A stretch of 64,000 nt of DNA, taken from the NCBI RefSeq assembly GCF_932526225.1, contig NC_064036.1, positions 1,488,001 to 1,552,000 on the forward strand, in the 5' to 3' direction. Positions within the stretch are counted from its first letter, which is position 1; each line of letters opens with the position of its first letter. A program made the position numbers and the translations under genes. The stretch comes from Nematostella vectensis. Lineage: Eukaryota; Cnidaria; Anthozoa; Actiniaria; Edwardsiidae. This document shows, one piece after another, positions 24,390 through 37,000 of the stretch. The notes beneath the pieces are model-generated. The model did not search any database. It was not told the DNA's origin and saw only the letters and a program-made list of their open reading frames with translations.

Positions 24390-25025
24390 ACCGATATCAG
24401 AAATGACAGGAAAAATGATAAACCCATGAAAAGTATTGATAAGTAATTGTAAAAAATGGTAGAGCCGATTGTTCGAGGATCAAACCTGAAACGATAGAAA
24501 CCGATATAAAAAAAAATAGACCATACTTCCAGACATACGCTGAAACGCCGTATGGCAGCTATAGCTTTACGGCTACGCTAAAGATTTCGGCCCCAGCACC
24601 GCTATCTAGCGAACTGTACAACACAAAGAAACCTAAATTCCCGCGCATTAGTGGAGAGGCAATAACCAGGATCCCAGGCCTGTCTTAGTCGGTTACGCCA
24701 CGCACAGCTCGCTGAGTTATATACTGAAAAATATCGTGGTCTTTTTCACGCTTGCGCCTCTTGAGAATATTGAGTAATGTCGTCATCATGCACAGTACGC
24801 TGTGACCTCAGCATAATATATTAGCCTTTTGTTCCCCTGTGCTCAGTCGCGCACATGCATATACTCTCAGAAACAAGAAAAGTAAACTGAACTATGTTGT
24901 AATGTGGGAGATATAAAAAAGGTTCGTGTACTATTTTTAGACAAAAATTGGAATTTTAAGGCGTTCATATTCTTACGCTTGCATCGCCATCGGGGCCGTG
25001 GGGAGGGCAAACGGGGAGTGCCTAG
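24390..25025. other. Intergenic stretch, no gene seen
   Basis: Non-repetitive DNA with no supported exon. Confidence 0.35.
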
Positions 25026-25026
25026 G

Positions 25027-25233
25027 CTATATATACCCCCGGATGAGAAAAAGTGCACGATCTGCAAAACGGGAATAGAAAATGTGGAGCGCTTTCTTGC
25101 AGTGGGTCCTGCATATAATTCATTAAGAGAAACATATTATACTAGAATTAAAAACAAAACCAATATAGACAAACACAAGGGCCTTCTATTTCTAATTAGT
25201 GTGATTAAGCAAAACGACAAAATAGTTTTTTGA
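25027..25233 (+). pseudogene. Degenerate C-terminal fragment of a retroelement ORF
   Basis: The plus frame contains KKCTICKTGIENVERFL followed by PAYNSLRETYY. It resembles the CX2C..HXnC terminal module common in non-LTR retroelement proteins, in which HFL..CP is expected. Here the His is Arg and the second Cys is Gly, so zinc binding would be lost. It reads to a stop at 25233. Similarity is by pattern recall only. Confidence 0.5.
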
Positions 25234-25239
25234 GTGTAC

Positions 25240-25860
25240 AAGGGAAAGGAAGAAATGCCTTCGAAATAATAATACCGAAATAAATATCTCTTTACATTTA
25301 TCTCTCTGTACATGACTACAGTTATGTACATTTTGTATAAGGCATCGAAAATAAATTCTCAGTAAAGTTTTTCTAGAAAAAATAAATCGTATTGTATTGA
25401 AATTAACTATTTTTTCAAAAATTAAAGACTGGCTGGCCATGGAGTAATATTAATACCTTAGGCGGCTGCCAGCAATTTAGATGCTTTTGTGTGGGTTGAT
25501 TCCCTGCAATTTGCATTGCGCTTTTCCTTTTGGTTTATCCAAATCACCTACGCCATCCTAGCGGCCAATCACATTAGCGAATTAAGTGCTTTATCGAGTA
25601 AAATACCTGTAGCACTATGTGATATTATTTTAAGCGAATTAAGTGCTTTATCGGTTAAAATACCTTTAGCATTAATGAGAAATAATTTTCTGGAACACTG
25701 CACAAGGACAAAAGTATGCAAATGACGACAGGAAAACACCGTTCACTTTGCACCTATCTTTTCACGCTTCGCTAGGCCATCGCCCCCCACAGTCGACTTC
25801 ATTTCACAAACAGTTATTCGTCGTTTATTTTGGGTGTTTAATAAGACATAGGAACTAAAC
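25240..25860. other. Region upstream of the small membrane-protein gene
   Basis: Contains a two-copy tandem repeat of about 60 bp (25578-25695) sharing GCGAATTAAGTGCTTTATCG. No gene seen. Confidence 0.4.
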
Positions 25861-28800
25861 ATGATGACCGCAAAAGTCTTGTTAACATCACTTATGCTAG
25901 CACTTTTGTGCCAGGAGTCTTTCGGTAACACGATAGGTAAGATCTATTTATCTATGGATTAAGATTTGTTTCGAGATTGAAGTCCTTGCATCATGACGTT
26001 ATTTATCTTGCTCAAACCTTCTAAAGTCTAAAAGATCAAGAAAAGTTTTCTAAACTCCCCCTCAGACGAAAGGTGTCCCTCAGGTGATGATGAAAAATAG
26101 CGGCTTTTTCAACACAAACGATAAATCGTCCAATCCATTGTTAAGGAACATGATGCTCGCGAAAATTTGCTTGGTGTATATGGATTCATCTTATGATTCT
26201 TGAGATTTTGATGTCTGTTGCTGAAGAATGTATATTCTGTATATCCGCGTGGCGGATTCATATGCTATCAAAGTAATTCCGCAAATTACGAAATTACGTG
26301 ATATTAGAAATCTCTTAACGATATCTATTCAGTAGCCTGCGTAGCGGCTCGAGGCTATCTATTCAGCAAAGGCAAGATAACCCTTATACAAAGCGAGACA
26401 ACAAGACATCAAACTAATCTTACTTAATTAAACACATATGAATCCGGATAACTCAAGCCTCCAGAAATTGAACACTGCTCGAGATATTGAGTTTAAAAGT
26501 ATACTACTTGCAAAAACACAGAAATTACTTCAATTGCATGATGTTCAGGTTATCGAAGGCTCTCTGCTTATCTAGATTCTACTCCATAACATGTTTCACC
26601 TATTTGATTAGCCATGCTCCAATGCTTCGAAAAACAACACTTAGGCCGTTATTAGTTGAATATGACAAATGTGCGAATCTATGTCACTCGCGCTGATAAC
26701 ACGCGAATTTGTCACTCGCGCTGATAACACGCGAATCCATGTCACTCGCGCTGAAATCATGCGAATCTATGTCACTCGCGCTAAAAACACGCGAATCTAT
26801 GTCACTCGCGCTGATAACACGCGAATCTATGTCACTCGCGCTAAAAACACGCGAATCCACGTCACTCGCGCTGAAAACATGCGAATTTGTCACTCGCGCT
26901 GATAACACGCGAATCCATGTCACTCGCGCTGAAATCATGCGAATCTATGTCACTCGCGCTAAAAACACGCGAATCTATGTCACTCGCGCTGATAAAACGC
27001 GAATCTATGTCACTCGCGCTAAAAACACGCGAATCTATGTCAGTCGTGCTGAAGACACGCGAATTTATGTCAATCGCGCTGATAACACGCGAATCTACGT
27101 CACTCCCGCTGAAAACACGCGAATCTATGTCACTCGCACTGAAAACACGCGAATCTATGTCACTCGCGCTGAAAACACGCGAATCTATGTCACTCCCGCT
27201 GAAAACACGCGAATCTACGTCACTCGCGCGGAATACACGCGAATCTATGTCACTCGCGCGGAAAACGTGGCTTGAGGCGCTGCCGATCATAGCTTTTATT
27301 TCGAGAAAAGAATGCAAGTTTGGCAGGGTTATAATGATGATTAAACCTGTCCTGACCTGCCTTATCAATATCAGCGTGTAAAGGTGCATTTGCATCTAGC
27401 TCCATTTATTATGTAAATATTTCAGAGCTAGCAAGATACAGGGAGGGGGCAAATGTGCAAATGGAGAAGACGAGATTGAGGGTTTAAGGTTTCTGGTCCA
27501 TTTCTACTAAATAGCGCGCTTTATATGTGAGACAAGTGTTTTCAATTTGTGTTCATTTGTATGCATTCATTTTTGGTTTAGACACAAGTACAAAGATTGG
27601 CAAAGTGACGCTGATGGTCGTCATCGGGCTGTGCTTGCTTGGTGTTGCGTTTTTTATCATGATTGTCAGCGGATGTTACTATTACAAAAACAGGTAGGAT
27701 CTCTTATACTGAGTTCTGAAGAAGCTGAATGCCATTACATTGTTCGCATGGCTTGACTTCCAATGTTTGAGAACAACAGGGGAGGGGTAGAGGAATAAGA
27801 TAAAGTCCCTATTCTCAAGTCATCAAAAAAGAAGGGCTGGGGAATAGCTAAGTGGAAACTGCTTTCGGAAAACGCCAGAGGTACAAAATGTGTGATGGCT
27901 CACTGCACGGATTGCCCATACATATGGTACATATCGTTAACTGTGCAGGTGGTCCCTAGGTACAGCTTGTGTGCTGCAGTATAAGAGTATGGCTCACTGT
28001 GCAAGTTGTCCCTTGGTACAGCTTGTGTGGTGCAGTGTGGTAGTGCATGGCTCACTGTGCAGGTGGTACCTAGGTACAGCTTGTGTGCTGCAGTATAAGA
28101 GTATGGCTCGCTGTGCAAGTTGTCCCTTGGTACAGCTTGGGTGGTGCAGTGTGTTAGTGCATGGCTCACTGTGCAGGTGGTACCTAGCTACAGCTTGTGT
28201 GGTGCAGTGTGGTAGTGCATGGCTCACTGTGCAGGTGGTCCCTAGGTACAGCTTGTGTGCTGCAGTATAAGAGTATGGCTCGCTGTGCAAGTTGTCCCTT
28301 GGTACAGCTTGGGTGGTGCAGTGTGTTAGTGCATGGCTCACTGTGCAGGTGGTCCCTAGGTACAGCTTGTGTGGTGCAGTGTGTTAGTGCATGGCGCACT
28401 GTGCAGGTGGTCCCTAGGTACAGCTTGTGTGGTGCAGTGTGTTAGTGCATGGCTCACTGTGCAGGTGGTCCCTAGGTACAGCTTGTGTGATGCAGTGTGT
28501 TAGTGCATGGCTCATTGTGCAGGTGGTCCCTAGGTACAGTTTGTGTGGTGAAGTGTGTTAGTGCATGGCTCACTGTGCAGGTGGTCCTTGGGTACAGCTT
28601 GTGTGGTGCAGTGTGTTAGTGCATGGCTAACTGTGCAGGTGGTCCCTAGGTACAGCTTGTGTGGTGCAGTGTGTTAGTGCATGGCTCACTGTGCAGGTGG
28701 TCCCTAGGTACAGCTTGTGTGATGCAGTGTGTTAGTGCATGGCTCATTGTGCAGGTGGTCCCTAGGTACAGCTTGTGTGGTGCAGTGTGTTAGTACATGG

Positions 28801-29291
28801 CTCACTGTGCAGGTGGTCCCTAGGTACAGCTTGTGTGGTGCAGTGTGTTCGTGCATGGCTCATTGTGCAGGTGGTCCCTAGGTACAGCTTGTGTGGTGTA
28901 GTATGTTAGTACATGGCTCACTCTGTAGGAGGTCCCTAGGTACAGCTTGTGTGGTGTAGTATGTTAGTACATGGCTCACTCTGTAGGAGGTCCCTAGGTA
29001 CAGCTTGTGTGGTGTAGTGTGTTAGTACATGGTTCATGTGTAGGTGGTCCCTAGGTACAGCTTGTGTGGTGTAGTGTGTTATTACATGGTTCATGTGTAG
29101 GTGGTCCCTAGGTACAGCTTGTGTGATGCAGTGTTTTAGTGCATGCTCCAGTGTGTATCTGGCTAGTGTGTAGTAAATAGGCCGGCTGTGTATGGTTCCA
29201 CTTCGCTGAAACATAAGAATACTCAATTACTTATTTGTGGTCTATCCGTTTCAGAACGCGTGGTAATGTGAAGACACATCTGGAATATTGA
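25861..29291 (+). CDS. Small single-pass membrane protein, 3 exons, 74 aa, unknown function
   Basis: Exons 25861-25936, 27582-27693 and 29255-29291 join in phase: G plus AC, then AG plus A. Donors are GTAAGA and GTAGGA; acceptors TTTGGTTTAG and CCGTTTCAG. The product starts with a clear signal peptide (MMTAKVLLTSLMLALLCQE, cleavage likely after SFG). It has a very short ectodomain (about 13 residues), one strong membrane helix (TLMVVIGLCLLGVAFFIMIV) and a tail with YYYKNR and VKTHLEY. I do not recognise the family. The exons total 225 bp in 3.4 kb, and both introns are mostly minisatellite. Exon 1 could also splice to unseen exons; the chain above is the simplest in-phase one. Confidence 0.68.
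26668..27268. repeat. 30-bp minisatellite in intron 1 of the small membrane-protein gene
   Basis: About 20 copies of GCGAATCTATGTCACTCGCG plus CTGATAACAC. The unit is a multiple of three and lacks stops in several frames of both strands, so the 160-190-residue frames over it are artefacts. Confidence 0.95.
27895..29150. repeat. 58-bp minisatellite in intron 2 of the small membrane-protein gene
   Basis: About 21 copies carrying GTGGTCCCTAGGTACAGCTT and GTGTGGTGCAGTGTG. Two unit types alternate near the left end (CAAGTTGTCCCTTGG versus CAGGTGGTCCCTAGG); the right end is more diverged. Confidence 0.95.
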
Positions 29292-29559
29292 AGACCTTAG
29301 GTCGCAGAAAATTTCAATCCAACACAGAATAACGCACCAATAGCAGTGTAAATAAGGTTGATTTAAAAATCAATTATGTTCCAATAGGCATTTCAAATGC
29401 ACAATGGGTCAATACATATTGACTGTCAAAGTGTTCCTATTGTATAACTACGCTATTTTTAGAAAAAAAGAAAAAAAACTCAAAGTATATCTAAAATAAA
29501 TCTAACTTTAACTACTAGATTTGTCTTGATTTACTTATGACCTAATTGTCAGTTTATAT

Positions 29560-30272
29560 TAGATCATGAGAGGTGTGTGCGTAGTTTGTATTAGGTCATG
29601 AGAGGTGCGCGTAGTTTGTATTGGGTCATGAGAGGTGCGCGTAGTTTGTATTGGGTCATGAGAGGTGAGCGTAGTTTGTATTGGGTCGTGAGAGGTGCGC
29701 GTAGTTTGTATTAGGTCATGAGAGGTGCGCGTAGTTTGTATTGGGTCATGAGAGGTGCGCGTAGTTCGTATTAGGTCATGAGAGGTGCGCGTAGTTTGTA
29801 TTGGGTCATGAGAGGTGCACGTAGTTTGTATTAGGTCATGAGAGGTGCGCGTAGTTTGTATTAGGTCATGAGAGGTGCGCATAGTTTGTATTGGGTCATG
29901 AGAGGTGCGCGTAGTTTGTATTGGATCATGAGAGGTGCGTGTAGTTTGTATTGGGTCATGAGAGGTGCGCGTAGTTTGTATTGGGTCATGAGAGGTGCGC
30001 GTAGTTTGTATTAGGTCATAAGAGGTGCGCATAGTTTGTATTGGGTCATGAAAGGTGCGCGTAGTTTGTATTGGGTCATGAGAGGTGCGCGTAGTTTGTA
30101 TTAGGTCATGAGAGGTGCGCGTATTTTGTATTGGGTCATGAAAGGTGCGCGTAGTTTGTATTGGGTCATGAGAGGTACGCGTAGTTTGTATTAGGTCATG
30201 AGAGGTGCGCGTAGTTTGTATTGGGTCATAAGAGGTGCGCGTAGTTTGTATTGGGTCATGAGAGGTGCGAGC
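29560..30272. repeat. 30-bp minisatellite, about 24 copies
   Basis: Units of GTGCGCGTAGTTTGTATTGG plus GTCATGAGAG. The minus frame stays open for 253 codons as a ten-residue repeat (TSHDPIQTTR), an artefact of the 30-bp unit. It lies 270 bp past the stop of the small membrane-protein gene. Confidence 0.95.
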
Positions 30273-30274
30273 GG

Positions 30275-31030
30275 GTAGCGAAGAAAATAATTTTAAAATA
30301 TAAAACCCGCTTATTCGCATTAATACATGTATATAGCCATTTATATATCAATAATTGTATAAAAAGAATATTCGTCGTGGGGATTTCAAGTGTATATATT
30401 TACAATGTCCGACAGGCGAGATAAAATGGTAACTTCCATATCCTTGATAAGTTGATTATCTTATTCTTGCATTCGCCTCCAATATACATCAATTGTCATT
30501 CTTATATAAGTACATATTAGCCATTGTCTATTTACAATTCAGTTCAACAAATAAATCCGATGGGCTTCCGCTACACTCGTGTTTCTCCTGTGCATGTGTA
30601 CAGAACCCATTGATGATCCTAACACAATATAAGCCCCCCCCCCCCCCCTTAACTTGGAATGTCCAGAACCGTTTGCTTTGGTAGACAGTCGCCTGGTTTA
30701 CAAAAATCGACTTTCCTAATGAGGGCTGTTTTCATAAACATATACATACTTCACTAGCATTTATAGCACGTTGCTAAAAACAAATTCGTCATCGAAAGTT
30801 AGTTGACTAGGTTTTTGTATAAAAAATGAATATGTAAACCTCGACCAAGCCTTCAGCATAAAAAGGCGAAGATCTATGACCGAATAGTAAACCAAAGGAT
30901 TGACCATGAGCTGAGCTGAGAAGCTACCATAGGTAAAAATCTAAAAACTCATAAATTCGCCATTTTTATAATGTTATCGATAACATATTTCCTCTAAAAT
31001 CATGGTGACTTTCAATGCTCCTCCTGTTAA
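30275..31030. other. Intergenic stretch downstream of NADK
   Basis: AT-rich DNA, no exon seen. It probably includes the NADK 3' untranslated region on its right side. Confidence 0.35.
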
Positions 31031-31033
31031 ACA

Positions 31034-34000
31034 TTATTGTTGTTTTAAGCGTACGCTGTTAAGGGACAAGCTTTGTTGTTGTTCGCGTACATTCCAGTGA
31101 AGACACTCGGCGAGGCTCGTGAACCAATCAGTGACCTGGTTGACGCAGTTGATTGAAGGCACAGGGAAAACGGAAGTTGTGATACGAATACTGCAATAGG
31201 GTGATAAAAACTTATCAGGATAACTACAGCAATATATTATTGTAAAGGCGGCTGGAAAGAAAAAAACACAACATGATACAACACCAGAATAAAAATACGT
31301 AGAAGTGTTCTGAAGGATACATAGTGCACAGAACGTTTTTTTTTTTTTGTTTAAAACATACACAAAAGAATTAAAAAAGGTAAGCAGCATTACCTCTCTC
31401 CCAAATCGAGTTCTTGCCGATTTCGTCCATCGAAGGATGCCCAGGCCGTATTGCGACTCTCGAGACTAACTACGATCTACAAAGCGTCAACCATTACAGC
31501 GCACGGTCAGTAATGTGGATCAGATTAGAACATTAAATATATATACTGTATCTCCAATCCAAAACGATCTACAAAGCGTCAACTATTACAGCGCACGGTC
31601 AGTGATGTGGATAAGATTAAATATATATATATCCCCTGATGAGTGGGCAACCACGAAACAGACCTGTAGGGAAACCTATGTAGTTTGTATTTTTCTCAAA
31701 CTAACACTATACACCGCTCTACTTTCGAGTATTGAGCACTTTCTATGAAAGCCTTCAACCATCATTTTATATATATATATATATTTGTTTTGTATGCCCA
31801 ATCCAAAACAAGCAATCAAAAACAGGCAATTTGATATGGTAAAATGGCAAACGTGTGACTGAATACAGACTGGGGAAGGAGGGTGTGTGTGTGTGTTGGG
31901 GGAGGGGGGGGGGTTGTAGGTGGGGTACCTTAAGATGAGTAGCATGTGAGGGCAGACTGGGGAAGGAGGGTGCGTGTGTGTGTTGGGGGAGGGGGGGGTT
32001 GTAGGTGGGGTACCTTAAGATGAGTAGCATGTGAGGGCAGACTGGGGAAGGAGGGTGCGTGTGTGTGTTGGGGGAGGGGGGGGGTTGTAGGTGGGGTACC
32101 TTAAGATGAGTAGCATGTGAGGGCAGACTGGGGATGGAGGGTGTGTGTGTGTGTTGGGGGAGGGGGGGGGGGGTTGTAGGTAAGGTACCTTAAGATGAGT
32201 AGCATGTGAGGGCAGACTGGGGAAGGAGGGTGCGTGTGTGTGTTGGGGGAGGGGGGGGGGGTTGTAGGTAAGGTACCTTAAGATGAGTAGCATGTGAGGG
32301 CAGACTGGGGATGGAGGGTGTGTGTGTGTGTTGGGGGAGGGGGGGGGTTGTAGGTAAGGTACCTTAAGATGAGTAGCATGTGAGGGCAGACTGGGGAAGG
32401 AGGGTGCGTGTGTGTGTTGGGGGAGGGGGGGGTTGTAGGTGGGGTACCTTAAGATGAGTAGCATGTGAGGGCAGACTGGGGATGGAGGGTGTGTGTGTGT
32501 GTGTTGGGGGAGGGGGGGGTTGTAGGTGGGGTACCTTAAGATGAGTAGCATGTGAGGGCAGACTGGGGAAGGAGGGTGCGTGTGTGTGTTGGGGGAGGGG
32601 GGGGGTTGTAGGTGGGGTACCTTAAGATGAGTAGCATGTGAGGGCAGACTGGGGAAGGAGGGTGCGTGTGTGTGTTGGGGGAGGGGGGGGTTGTAGGTGG
32701 GGTACCTTAAGATGAGTAGCATGTGAGGGCAGACTGGGGATGGAGGGTGTGTGTGTGTGTTGGGGGAGGGGGGGTTGTAGGTAAGGTACCTTAAGATGAG
32801 TAGCATGTGAGGGCAGACTGGGGAAGGAGGGTGCGTGTGTGTGTTGGGGGAGGGGGGGGGGGTTGTAGGTAAGGTACCTTAAGATGAGTAGCATGTGAGG
32901 GCAGACTGGGGATGGAGGGTGTGTGTGTGTGTGTTGGGGGAGGGGGGGGTTGTAGGTGGGGTACCTTAAGATGAGTAGCATGTGAGGGCAGACTGGGGAA
33001 GGAGGGTGCGTGTGTGTGTTGGGGGAGGGGGGGGTTGTAGGTGGGGTACCTTAAGATGAGTAGCATGTGAGGGCAGACTGGGGAAGGAGGGTGCGTGTGT
33101 GTGTTGGGGGAGGGGGGGTTGTAGGTGGGGTACCTTAAGATGAGTAGCATGTGAGGGCAGACTGGGGATGGAGGGTGTGTGTGTGTGTTGGGGGAGGGGG
33201 GGGGTTGTAGGTAAGGTACCTTAAGATGAGTAGCATGTGAGGGCAGACTGGGGAAGGAGGGTGCGTGTGTGTGTTGGGGGAGGGGGGGGGGGGTTGTAGG
33301 TAAGGTACCTTAAGATGAGTAGCATGTGAGGGCAGACTGGGGAAGGAGGGTGCGTGTGTGTGTTGGGGGAGGGGGGGGGGGTTGTAGGTAAGGTACCTTA
33401 AGATGAGTAGCATGTGAGGGCAGACTGGGGATGGAGGGTGTGTGTGTGTGTTGGGGGAGGGGGGGGGTTGTAGGTAAGGTACCTTAAGATGAGTAGCATG
33501 TGAGGGCAGACTGGGGAAGGAGGGTGCGTGTGTGTGTTGGGGGAGAGGGGGGTTGTAGGTGGGGTACCTTAAGATGAGTAGCATGTGAGGGCAGACTGGG
33601 GATGGAGGGTGTGTGTGTGTGTTGGGGGAGGGGGGGGTTGTAGGTAAGGTACCTTAAGATGAGTAGCATGTGAGGGCAGACTGCGGAAGGAGGGTGTGTG
33701 TGTGTGTTGGGGGAGGGGGGGGGTTGTAGGTGGGGTACCTTAAGATGAGTAGCATGTGAGGGCAGACTGGGGAAGGAGGGTGCGTGTGTGTGTTGGGGGA
33801 GGGGAGGGGTTGTAGGTAAGGTACCTTAAGATGAGTAGCATGTGAGGGCAGACTGGGGAAGGAGGGTGTGTGTGTGTGTTGGGGGAGGGGGGGGGGTTGT
33901 AGGTAAGGTACCTTAAGATGAGTAGCATGTGAGGGCAGACTGGGGATGGAGGGTGTGTGTGTGTGTTGGGGGAGGGGGGGGGTTGTAGGTAAGGTACCTT

Positions 34001-37000
34001 AAGATGAGTAGCATGTGAGGGCAGACTGGGGAAGGAGGGTGTGTGTGTGTGTTGGGGGAGGGGGGGGGTTATAGGTAAGGTACCTTAAGATGAGTAGCAT
34101 GTGAGGGCAGACTGGGGATGGAGGGCAGGGTGGAGAAAAGGCGCGTTGGGGAAAAGGGGTGATGAGTAAGAGAGTAGTGTTCCCGTATCTTTGATAAGAG
34201 GGGGAGATCAGGGAATGGGTTGTAACAGGAGGGCGTAATGGCACCTTAATCTCCACTCCTGCAGGTAGGACGATAGGGCGAAATGACAGCGAATGAGGGC
34301 AGATGGGGGTGATGAGTATGGCTGGTACAGTTGGGTGCACCATCGATGCTCCAGCGGCAACTGCGTATGCTGTGCTGCCAGTTGGTGTGGAGATGATCAG
34401 GCCTAAGAACGAGCCAGAGCTTTAGTGATAGGAGCGTTTGAATGAACTCTTTCCCTAGCATTGTTTGCTTTATAACAATGTTGTGTAAAAGTCTAAAAAC
34501 CGCAGAACCGTGAAAAATAGAAACAAAAAGACACTGGAATGAATTAGTGCAAAAGAGAGCAAATATTGATCCGTTTATTTAGTTGTGGTCCTTTTTAATC
34601 CCAAAAATATTCTTGCAAAAAATTCTAAAAAAAATCTTGCAAAAAAATCTCTAAATATTGCGTCTGATTAGCTTCATCGATAAAAAAGGGAAAAGAGAAG
34701 GATGAACTCTTGATAGCCTACCTGTAGGCTTTGATAGTTTTTCCAGCACGAGAACCCCGAAAACTCAGAGTTCACATACCATGTGCCATCTCCATCTGCA
34801 GAGCGCATTACCCAAGATGGCGGCCAAGTTATGTGAACTCCGTGTTTTCGGGGTTTTCGTGCCGGAAAAATTATCAAAGCCTACAAGCAGGCTTTACTCT
34901 TGACTCAAATGATAAGGCTATTACTAACCGTCACCCTGGACTGAGGTGATGTGATAATCGTTACAGTATACCTCCAGGTTACTGAGGTAAGGAGATTGGC
35001 CACGGTCTATGACAACCTCATTCAGAACCTGAAAAAAGGTAGCAGTGAAAGAAGCAATTAACAAATAAATCAATATTTAACTTTGTGCTATTAGGCCATT
35101 ATAGACAAGAATGCCAAAAGCCACATGATGATTTGAAAAATACTTTCACTGGCACTGCAACTAACAGGAAAAGATCGTGTCTTTAAAAGGTGTTTTATAG
35201 TTGGTGGGTTTAGCCTTACCGTGTATCTCTGCATGTTTGGTGTTTTGCAATTCTCGTTGCTGTCCGTGTGGTACTTAGTTATGATACAACGCAGTCTACT
35301 TCTTAATGTCAGCCTGGCGTGCCCTGGCATAAAATAAAACATGCAAGCGAAACAAGTGTTACAGTGTGAATTGTGCTTCTTCTAAAACATTGCATTGATA
35401 CAAGTATAACAATATGTGTATAGTATAAAACAAATCATTGTAAATACAAGTTGATACAGAAAAATATTCTCCTTAGCAGACAATAAGGGAGCGACCATTT
35501 GATATCTAAATATCTGTTTATCTGTTAGATCTATCTATCTTTATTTTTTATTATTTTTTTTGTGGCCAGCTAGCTTACTCGATTGGTTTCTTTGGAAGCT
35601 TTATGTGCCTTTTAACCAATGTTACTTGTTCCCAGCAGTGGGAAAAGAAAAGCAGTTCCAAGGCAAACACCTTTCTGTAATAAAAATATCACTGCAAGAC
35701 TTTACATATTCTTTAAATGCGCTCCAATTAATATAACCTAAATAAACTTTATATCAACGCTAGAGAGCCTTCTCGGAAACCCAGGGTTTGGGTTTTTGTC
35801 TTACTGTTTTAAGGCACTCTACGGACCACAGTTTACTTACCATCCAAAACCTTTGTGACGTGCTCCCGAAATCTATCAAATCTGAAGGAGGTTAGAAATC
35901 CGAGTGATCCCAGATGAAATGCCAAAACTGGCGGGCAGCTCTCCTGTGTCGGAACAGAGAAAAAAACATCAACTATATTACTGCAAGTTAGGGTATGACC
36001 ACGAAAGATCGTATTCATCTCGACGCGGAAATTTAAAAATTTGTGATTTTTTAAAATAAAAAAAACTTTGTCAGTGTAAATGGCAAATAACAAGAAGTAA
36101 TTCTATGACGAGCTGCTTCTTCTGTTTATCATTATTTAATAAAGAAGTTTAGTTAAAGTATATATATATATATATATACAATTCTTGGACACTCAGTGCA
36201 TTTAATGCAGTTTAATACAAACTTGTTCCGTAGACCAACGTTGCCGTTAGTCTACTCCTCAGTTGAACTAACATTCAATGACATCAAGGTTTATCTACGT
36301 AAAATGTGCATGAATTGAAAAGCCGTTACAAACAGTGCGCGCTGTATGCGCGTACCGTTTAAATCGCCTAATAATTACCGAACTTTAGAATGAATTTGCG
36401 TTGTTGCCTATATGTGGAAACCAGTTCGTTCCGCTTGTTAAGTGTGGCCATCTCTGGCTTTATAATTATAAAATGTTTCTCTGTAGTGTATAAATTACAT
36501 CTCTTACTTTCCTTAGAGTATGCCTTTGCTCTAGCTATTATCTTCCAACTTACTGTGTAATTGATTCTCCTATCTTTTAACTGCCATATGTGCTTACTCA
36601 ATTCCGTCTCGTTTCTCCTACTTTCAATTCTAAATGAAGAAGCGTGATTTCTCCATCTTGTCTTAAACTCGTTTACTGTTAGACCTACATACGTTTCGTA
36701 TTTGTCCCCTGTCTACTCTAGCTTGGTAAACTATCTATTTTTCAAGGCATTCCCCGTTTAAAGGACATTCTTCCCTTTTCCTACAATTACATTTCCTATG
36801 GTCCTCCACCTGCTCGTTGCCCCTTCTATTCAAAATGATCTTATTGTGCCCATCGATTAATTGTTTTACATTTGGCATACAGCTATAGCTAATCTTAAGC
36901 GTGTTCCTGTTGAAGATTTTCCTAAGGGTGCTGCTAGCGGGAAAAGACTTATCAACTAACTTAAGGAATTTTCTGCCTATATTTGTGCTTACGTTTTTGT

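Noticed and set aside
26668-27395. 160-190-codon frames of RESMSLALKT or TRIYVTRAEN type
   Set aside because: Artefacts of a 30-bp minisatellite inside an intron of the small membrane-protein gene.
29559-30320. 253-codon minus-strand frame with a ten-residue TSHDPIQTTR repeat
   Set aside because: The 30-bp unit is a multiple of three, so a frame stays open by default. There is no signal peptide, splice support or codon-level conservation.
31767-34343. Several Pro/His-rich minus frames (up to 263 codons)
   Set aside because: Shadows of the G-rich minisatellite. Only 34402-34245 in this stretch is real coding sequence (NADK).
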